This document shows positions 59,097-64,000 of a stretch of DNA of 64,000 nucleotides, one piece after another (position 1 is the stretch's first letter; the number at the start of each line of letters is the position of its first letter). Made by a program: the position numbers and the translations under genes. The stretch lies in assembly GCF_013283785.1 (NCBI RefSeq), contig NZ_JABCPZ010000012.1, positions 29,303 through 93,302 of the forward strand, read 5' to 3'. The notes under the pieces were generated by a model, which was given only the letters and a program-made list of their open reading frames with translations, did no database searches and was not told the DNA's origin. Origin of the DNA: Nonomuraea antri (GTDB lineage Bacteria; Actinomycetota; Actinomycetes; Streptosporangiales; Streptosporangiaceae).

Positions 59097-59978
59097 ATGG
59101 AAAATACACACAGCCCGATTGAGCAGCTCAGAGCGGTGGTCAGGCAGCTCTGGGATGATTTGTCGCCTGCCGAGCGGGCCGTGTGCCAATACCTGATCAC
59201 CGCCTCGCCCGAGCAGATCCTGTTCGCCAGCGCACAAGAGCTGGGCGGCGCCACCGGCACCAGCAACGCCACCGTGATCCGCACCATGCAGCGGCTGGGC
59301 TTCGGCGGGCTGCCCGGGCTCAAGCGCGCGCTGGCCGCCGAGTTCACCTCGTCGGTGGCCCCCGACGTGCGGCTGCAGCAGCGCATCAGCCATGTCGGGC
59401 AGGACCTGTCGGCCATCTGGGAACGCGTCTTCGACGAGGCGCGCGAGCGCATCGACCACTGCCGCCGCCTGTTCGACTCCGAGGCGTTCAAGAAGGCGGT
59501 CGAGATGCTGGTCAACGCGCCCGGCGTGCTCGTCTACGCGGCAGGCGCGTCCGACCCGGCGGCCAGGCACCTGGCGCTCAAGCTGGGCCGGCGCGGCCAC
59601 CGGGCCAGGGCCACCTCGGCCACCGGCTTCGCGCTGGCCGACGACCTGCTGTCGCTGAGCCACGGCGAGGCGCTGGTCATCTTCCAGCCGGGGCGCAAGC
59701 TCAAGGAGATCACCGTGCTCATCGACCGCGCACACGCGGTCGGCGCGGGGATCGTCCTCATCTCCGACGAACTGGGCGGGGCCTTCGCCGACCTGGTCGA
59801 CGCGGTCCTCGCCGCGCCGCACACGCCCACCGGCATCACCGCCGAGCCGCTGACCGGGATCATCGTCGCCGACGCCCTGCTGCTGGCGCTCGACTCACTC
59901 GACGAGCCCCGTTCCGTCGAACATTCCCACGCGCTGAACGCCCTGCGCGAGCAACTTCTGGGCCCCCGTTTCCGCTAG
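59097..59978 (+). CDS. RpiR/MurR-family transcriptional regulator
   Basis: A 293-aa protein from ATG 59097 (ATG 59067 would add 10 residues). The N-terminal HTH_6 has LSPAERAVCQYLITASPEQI and TGTSNATVIRTMQRLGF (recognition helix). The C-terminal SIS domain, about residues 120-280, contains GVLVYAAGASDPAARHLALK and VLIDRAHAVGAGIVLISDEL. SIS domains bind phosphosugars or their N-acetyl or lactyl derivatives. It is divergent from the C45-ABC operon, which it probably controls, and is followed by uppP 37 bp downstream on the same strand. Confidence 0.93.
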   Translation: MENTHSPIEQLRAVVRQLWDDLSPAERAVCQYLITASPEQILFASAQELGGATGTSNATVIRTMQRLGFGGLPGLKRALAAEFTSSVAPDVRLQQRISHVGQDLSAIWERVFDEARERIDHCRRLFDSEAFKKAVEMLVNAPGVLVYAAGASDPAARHLALKLGRRGHRARATSATGFALADDLLSLSHGEALVIFQPGRKLKEITVLIDRAHAVGAGIVLISDELGGAFADLVDAVLAAPHTPTGITAEPLTGIIVADALLLALDSLDEPRSVEHSHALNALREQLLGPRFR

Positions 59979-60015
59979 CCTCACCTCGTCACTCCCGCGT
60001 ACGGAAGGTGTCGTC

Positions 60016-60840
60016 GTGATCGGCTGGTTCGAAGCGGTGGTGCTGGGCTTGATCCAAGGGCTCACCGAGTTCCTGCCGATCTCCTCCAGCGCCCACATCC
60101 GCGTGGTCTCCGAGTTCGCGGGCTGGGACGACCCCGGCGCGGCCTTCACGGCCGTGATCCAGCTCGGCACCGAGACGGCCGTGCTGATCTACTTCCGCAA
60201 GGAGATCTGGGAGATCGTCTCCACCTGGACGCGCTCGCTGTGGACCAAGGAACTGCGCTCGAACTGGGCGGCCCGCATGGGCTGGTACGTCATCGTCGGC
60301 TCGCTGCCGATCGGCGTGCTCGGCGTGGTGTTCAAGACGCAGATCGAGACCGTCGCCCGCGACCTGCGCCTGATCGGCTCCACGCTGATCATCTTCGCGA
60401 TCATCCTGTGGATCGCCGACCACACCGCGCGCAACAAGCTCACGCTGGAGAAGCACCTCAGCTTCACGCACGCCATCGTCTACGGCTTCGCCCAGTCGCT
60501 GGCGCTCATCCCGGGCGTCTCGCGCTCCGGCGGCACGATCACCGCCGGCCTGCTGCTCGACTACCGGCGCGAAGACGCGGCCAAGTACTCGTTCCTGCTG
60601 GCCATCCCGGCGGTGTTGGCGTCGGGGCTGCTGGAGCTGTCGCAGATCGGCGAGAACCAGGCCCCGGACTGGGGCCCGACCATCCTGGCCACCGTGATCT
60701 CCTTCGCCGTCGGCTACGCGGCGGTGGCCTGGTTCCTGCGCTTCATCAGCCACCATCGCTTCACCGGTTTCGTCGTCTACCGCATCCTGCTGGGCGTCTT
60801 CATCCTGATCGCCGTGTCGTTCGGCTGGATCGACGCCTAG
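60016..60840 (+). CDS. uppP: undecaprenyl-diphosphate phosphatase UppP (BacA)
   Basis: A 274-aa membrane protein, starting at GTG 60016 with GGAAGGTG upstream. The two catalytic blocks are QGLTEFLPISSSAH (residues 14-27, with the Glu and the Ser/His) and ALIPGVSRSGGTIT (about 164-177). It recycles the C55 lipid carrier used for peptidoglycan and gives bacitracin tolerance. The position directly after the RpiR gene may mean that cell-wall recycling signals and carrier recycling are linked, but a separate promoter is also possible. Confidence 0.96.
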   Translation: MIGWFEAVVLGLIQGLTEFLPISSSAHIRVVSEFAGWDDPGAAFTAVIQLGTETAVLIYFRKEIWEIVSTWTRSLWTKELRSNWAARMGWYVIVGSLPIGVLGVVFKTQIETVARDLRLIGSTLIIFAIILWIADHTARNKLTLEKHLSFTHAIVYGFAQSLALIPGVSRSGGTITAGLLLDYRREDAAKYSFLLAIPAVLASGLLELSQIGENQAPDWGPTILATVISFAVGYAAVAWFLRFISHHRFTGFVVYRILLGVFILIAVSFGWIDA

Positions 60841-61796
60841 ACCGCGACCGGCGCGGGCACGGGCGCCGGCGCCGGGCGGCGGCCGGGCAGCATCAGCAGC
60901 ACCAGGCCGAGCAGCGCCCAGCCGGTCAGCACGCCGAGCGGGGCGCCGAGTGCCGCGCCGTCGAAGAAGACCGTGTTCTGCACGGCCTGGCCGGCCGGGC
61001 CGATCGGCAGGAACTGCCCGACGGCGGCGTACCACTCGGGGATGAACCTGGCCCCGAGCGGCCCTCCGCTGGCCGGCAGCCCGATCGGGATGAACAGCAG
61101 CCCCGCCAGCCCCATCCCGGCCATGCCGACGGTCTTGAGCAGGCCCGACACGACCAGCCCGATCGTCAGCACGATCCCCGACGACACCAGCACCAGCCAG
61201 CCGAACCTGCCGGGCAGCGCGCCGAACACCGGGTCGGCCAGCCAGGCCACCGCCGTGCCCGCCGTCAGCGCGCCGGCCGCCAAGGCGCCGAGCCGGCCGG
61301 CCAGGCCGAGCCCGGGCGCGGCGCGTGAGAGCAGCAGTGCCAGCGCCAGGCCCGGCAGCACCAGGCTGAGCACGTAGAACATGCCGGAGATGCCGCCCGA
61401 GTCGCCGGGCGGCAGCGGCACCGCGTCCTCCACCCGCAGCACGCGGCCCTGCGCCTGCGCGGCGCCCTGGAAGGCCGCGGTGATCACGGTCGCGGCCGTC
61501 CTGCCGCCCGCGCCGGCCACCACGAGCCGGTCCTCTCCGGGCACGAGCACCGCGTCGACCTCACGGTCGAGCAGCGCCGCCCGCGCCGCGTCGAACGAGG
61601 GGTACGCGCCGAGCGAGAACGCCCCCTCCTTGCGCTGGTCGATGCCCGACTGGAGCCGCTGGACCAGCTCGGCCGGCGCGACCACGGCGACCGGCACCCC
61701 ATGCGGTTCCGGCTGGTGGAACGCGCCGAGGAACGAGCCCGCGAAGAGCATGCCGAGCAGCGAGACCCCGATCACGAGCCCGATGATCTTCCGCAT
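60837..61796 (-). CDS. YhgE/Pip-like (DUF3533-type) membrane protein
   Basis: A 319-aa protein from ATG 61796, with GGTGGTGAAA upstream. One N-terminal helix (IIGLVIGVSLLGMLFAGSFL) is followed by an outer domain (VPVAVVAPAELVQRLQSGID; DREVDAVLVPGED) and then about five more helices. This is the ABC-2-permease-like/YhgE layout. Proteins of this type may export lipids, phage receptors or drugs. It is divergent from a TetR gene with two palindromic operators between. Confidence 0.82.
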   Translation of the reverse strand: MRKIIGLVIGVSLLGMLFAGSFLGAFHQPEPHGVPVAVVAPAELVQRLQSGIDQRKEGAFSLGAYPSFDAARAALLDREVDAVLVPGEDRLVVAGAGGRTAATVITAAFQGAAQAQGRVLRVEDAVPLPPGDSGGISGMFYVLSLVLPGLALALLLSRAAPGLGLAGRLGALAAGALTAGTAVAWLADPVFGALPGRFGWLVLVSSGIVLTIGLVVSGLLKTVGMAGMGLAGLLFIPIGLPASGGPLGARFIPEWYAAVGQFLPIGPAGQAVQNTVFFDGAALGAPLGVLTGWALLGLVLLMLPGRRPAPAPVPAPVAV

Positions 61797-61815
61797 TTTT
61801 TCACCACCTGATGAC

Positions 61816-61861
61816 TTCAACAATGTTGAACTCGACGGTAGATGAATTCAACGTGGTTGAA
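61816..61861. promoter_or_regulatory. two perfect 15-bp TetR operators
   Basis: TTCAACAATGTTGAA (61816-61830) and TTCAACGTGGTTGAA (61847-61861) are perfect dyads TTCAAC-N3-GTTGAA, with centres 31 bp apart, in the gap between the YhgE-like gene and the TetR gene. Confidence 0.92.
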
Positions 61862-61868
61862 TACCCCC

Positions 61869-62462
61869 ATGACCGAAGAACCTCCGACGAGGGAACTGAT
61901 CCTGGAGGCGGCCATCGCCTCCTTCACCGCCACCGGCTACACCGGGACCACGATCAGGGCGGTGGCCAGGGCGGCCGGCGTCGATCCCGCCCTGGTGATG
62001 CACTTCTTCGGCACCAAGGACGGCCTGTTCCAGGCCGCGATCAAAGGCAGCATGCCGGTCAGGCTGATGACCGAGGCGTTCGCCGGCGACCCGGCCGGCC
62101 TCGGCGAACGCCTCATGACGAGGTATCTGGAGCTGTGGGAGGACCCGCTGCACGGCGGGCGGCTCTCGGCCGTGCTGCACGCGGCCACCGCCACGCCGGG
62201 CACGGCCGAACTGCTGAAGGGACTCATGGCCGGTGAACTGCTCAGGCCGCTGACCACCCGGCTGACCGGCGACCGCGCGGACGTCCGCGCGGCGCTGGTG
62301 GCGACCCAGCTCATCGGCCTGGCCATGTCCCGTTACGTGTTGCGGATCGAGCCGCTGGCCTCGATGCCCGCCGCCCAGGTGGTGGCCGCGGTGTCGCCGA
62401 ACCTGCAGCGTTACCTGACCGGGACGCTCTCCCTCGCCGAGACGGAGGCCGCCGGACGGTAG
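61869..62462 (+). CDS. TetR-family regulator
   Basis: A 197-aa protein from ATG 61869; an in-frame ATG at 61842 lies inside the operator region. HTH at residues 28-50: TTIRAVARAAGVDPALVMHF, then FGTKDGLFQAAI. The C-terminal domain is of the long helical type with LKGLMAGELLRPLTTRL. It most likely represses itself and the divergent membrane protein gene. Its 3' end overlaps the convergent MFS gene by 52 bp. Confidence 0.93.
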   Translation: MTEEPPTRELILEAAIASFTATGYTGTTIRAVARAAGVDPALVMHFFGTKDGLFQAAIKGSMPVRLMTEAFAGDPAGLGERLMTRYLELWEDPLHGGRLSAVLHAATATPGTAELLKGLMAGELLRPLTTRLTGDRADVRAALVATQLIGLAMSRYVLRIEPLASMPAAQVVAAVSPNLQRYLTGTLSLAETEAAGR

Positions 62463-63562
62463 GTGACCAGGGTGAACAGCAGGGCCAGCAGGCCGAGCCC
62501 GACGGCCAGGACGATCACGCCGGTCCTGCCGTACCAGGTGAGCGCGGCGCCGCCGGACAGCCCGGCCACGAACAGGCCGACGTACTGGGCGGACGACAGC
62601 AGCCCGAGCCCGATCGGCACGTTGCCCGGGACGGCGGCCACGGTCCGGTACTGCTGGGCCGGCGCGATCACCCAGCCGAGCGCGCCCCACAGGAACGCCC
62701 AGACCAGCGCCACCGGCAGCGCCAGGTTCGCCACCGGGATGAGCGCCATGAACACGGTGGCCGCGGCCAGGCCGATCAGCACCATCGCGCGCGGGCCGTA
62801 GGCGTCGGTGAGCCGTCCGCCGACGTGGTTGCCGACGACGCCGCCCAGCCCCCAGGCCCACAACACGGCGGTGAGCGGCAGGTCGATGAGCGAGCCGATG
62901 TAGGTGTACGCGGTGAACCCGGCGGCGAAGAAGAGCAGCTGCGTCACCAGCACGGCCAGCACCCGCCGGTCGGCCAGCGGCGCGAACCGCTCGGCCAGCC
63001 CGCCGGCCACCGGTATCTGGACGTCGGGCACCACGGCCGCCACCCCGGCGAAACCGATCACCCCGAGCCCGGCGACCAGCCACAGCGTGGCCCGCCAGCC
63101 GGAGACGTCGCCCAGCCAGGTGCCCAGCGGCACGCCGAGCGCGGACGACACGGCCAGGCCGCCCATCACCACCGCCAGCGCCCGCCCGCGCCGCTCCGGC
63201 TCGGTCAGCGCGCTCGCCACACCGGAGGCGATCGGGGTGAACATGGCCGCCCCGGCCGCGGCGACCACGCGGGTGAGCATCACCAGCGGGTACGTCGGCG
63301 CCACCGCCGTCAGCACGTTGGCCAGCACGAACACGCCGATCCCGATGAGCAGCACGCGTTTGCGCGGCAGGCGCGCGGTCATCGCGGCGAGCAGCGGCGA
63401 GAGCACCGCGTAGGCCAGCGCGAAGATCGTCATGAGCTGACCCGCGGCGGATAACGAGATGTCGAGATCCGCCGAGATCGGGGACAACAGCCCCGCCGTC
63501 ACGAACATGCCAGTACCGATGGCGAAATTTCCGACAGCGAGGGGATAGAGCCGAGAGCTCAC
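62411..63562 (-). CDS. MFS transporter (DHA1-like exporter)
   Basis: A 383-aa membrane protein with 12 helices. Motif A-like signature between helices 2 and 3 is AMTARLPRKRVLL; GRALAVVMGGLAVSSALGVP then LGTWLGDVSGWR is the motif C/antiporter region of DHA1 drug or sugar exporters. It probably exports a drug or arabinose-like sugar. It faces the ArsR-family gene, with a palindrome between, so regulation by that protein is plausible. Confidence 0.93.
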   Translation of the reverse strand: MSSRLYPLAVGNFAIGTGMFVTAGLLSPISADLDISLSAAGQLMTIFALAYAVLSPLLAAMTARLPRKRVLLIGIGVFVLANVLTAVAPTYPLVMLTRVVAAAGAAMFTPIASGVASALTEPERRGRALAVVMGGLAVSSALGVPLGTWLGDVSGWRATLWLVAGLGVIGFAGVAAVVPDVQIPVAGGLAERFAPLADRRVLAVLVTQLLFFAAGFTAYTYIGSLIDLPLTAVLWAWGLGGVVGNHVGGRLTDAYGPRAMVLIGLAAATVFMALIPVANLALPVALVWAFLWGALGWVIAPAQQYRTVAAVPGNVPIGLGLLSSAQYVGLFVAGLSGGAALTWYGRTGVIVLAVGLGLLALLFTLVTYRPAASVSARESVPVR

Positions 63563-63581
63563 TGAGCCTCCATCACGAAAG

Positions 63582-63632
63582 TTGGACTTCCATCAAACTG
63601 TCGTATAGTTGGATTGTTGTCAAACAATCCAA
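63582..63632 (+). promoter_or_regulatory. arsR promoter with dyad operator
   Basis: TTGGAC (63582-63587) and TATAGT (63604-63609) with a 16-bp spacer form a promoter toward the ArsR gene. Arms TTGGATTGTT (63609-63618) and AACAATCCAA (63623-63632) are perfect complements around a 4-nt centre, just downstream of the -10, so binding would block initiation. Confidence 0.82.
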
Positions 63633-63650
63633 GGGAGGTAGGGTCGGAAC

Positions 63651-64000
63651 ATGCGCCTGCTGCCCCATCCGGCCACCGAGGACATCCAGCTCACGGAGAT
63701 CCTGCGGACCCTGGCCGACCCCGTGCGCCTGCAGATCGTGCTCCGGCTGGCCGCCAGCGGCGAGTTGTCGTGCAGCACCGCCGGTGACGAGCTGGGCGTG
63801 CACAAGTCGACCGCCTCGCACCACTACCGCTCGCTGCGCGAGGCCGGGGTCGTCTGCACCAGGCAGGTGGGCCGGATGAAGATCATGAGCTTGCGCCGCG
63901 ACGACCTCGACGCCCGCTTCCCCGGGCTGCTCGACTCGGTGCTGTCCGCCGCGGTTTGCCCAGCGTGCCCCGCCACCTTCACACTGCAGCAACTCAAGGT
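63651..64000 (+). CDS. ArsR-family winged-helix regulator (3' end outside the window)
   Basis: The gene starts at ATG 63651 after AAGGGAGG and is still open at the window edge, 116 codons on. It reads LTEILRTLADPVRLQIVLRL at the N-terminus, and the recognition helix is LGVHKSTASHHYRSLREAGV. This is the ArsR/SmtB pattern without the usual metal CxC in helix 3, so it may sense a small molecule rather than metal. The later PCPACPATFT-type end (VCPACPATFTLQQLK) adds two Cys of unknown role. It is divergent from the MFS exporter. Confidence 0.9.
   Translation, partial: MRLLPHPATEDIQLTEILRTLADPVRLQIVLRLAASGELSCSTAGDELGVHKSTASHHYRSLREAGVVCTRQVGRMKIMSLRRDDLDARFPGLLDSVLSAAVCPACPATFTLQQLK

Noticed and set aside
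1..64000. CRISPR arrays, insertion sequences, integrases or replication origin
   Set aside because: No regularly spaced repeats, transposase or integrase motifs, or DnaA-box clusters were seen; the two tandem arrays are too short and have no spacers.

Overview
The window is high-GC DNA from an actinomycete. GTG and TTG starts are common, and it carries mycothiol-type DinB proteins, an Lsr2-type DNA-binding domain, an F420-type reductase relic, a SigE-family sigma factor and many chains of genes with 4-bp overlaps. The gene mix looks most like Streptosporangiales (for example Nonomuraea). That placement is inference, because no rRNA or other marker gene is present. No intact tRNA, rRNA, CRISPR array, integrase or transposase was seen.

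Region 1 (1-14.8 kb) is an accessory island. By eye it is less GC-biased and has longer gaps than the rest. It carries small orphan proteins of immunity or DUF type (three DUF6461-like proteins, one fused to an Lsr2 C-terminal domain, plus Imm21, DUF6086 and WapI-like proteins), several broken genes, and three decayed 3' ends of a tRNA-Gly(CCC) gene. One of these still has its 5' acceptor strand and a downstream hairpin. The picture is a site of repeated insertion and decay with immunity genes retained.

Region 2 (14.8-35.9 kb) is a run of short housekeeping and stress units. It includes three divergent TetR/enzyme pairs or units with visible palindromic operators (MDR oxidoreductase; azoreductase plus SMR pump; FAD monooxygenase), a CadD transporter, a cytochrome P450, CutA, a YrhB/Imm35 protein, a BCCT carrier, an SdsA-type alkyl sulfatase, a PRPP synthetase, a nucleotidyltransferase and several membrane proteins of unknown function.

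Region 3 (36-41.7 kb) is a five-gene dipeptide/oligopeptide ABC operon whose binding protein ends in its own membrane anchor. A DUF2809 protein, a CopZ-like chaperone with a CsoR-type operator set inside its promoter, and a DJ-1/PfpI protein follow.

Region 4 (43.2-48.2 kb) is the most unusual unit. A three-gene operon encodes a cyclophilin-like/cucumopine-synthase-like protein, a DAO-type flavoenzyme and an adenylate-forming protein that lacks the C-terminal domain. It is divergent from an amino acid permease, with a GntR-like palindrome between them. An opine-like or amino-acid-derived metabolite pathway is a reasonable hypothesis.

Region 5 (48.2-64 kb) holds lipB, pspC, an AraC regulator, an NmrA-like protein and a SigE-type sigma/anti-sigma pair. 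A second complete peptide ABC operon is headed by a C45 N-terminal-nucleophile amidohydrolase and faces an RpiR regulator followed by uppP. The window ends with a TetR/YhgE-like membrane protein pair, an MFS exporter and an ArsR regulator cut by the window edge.
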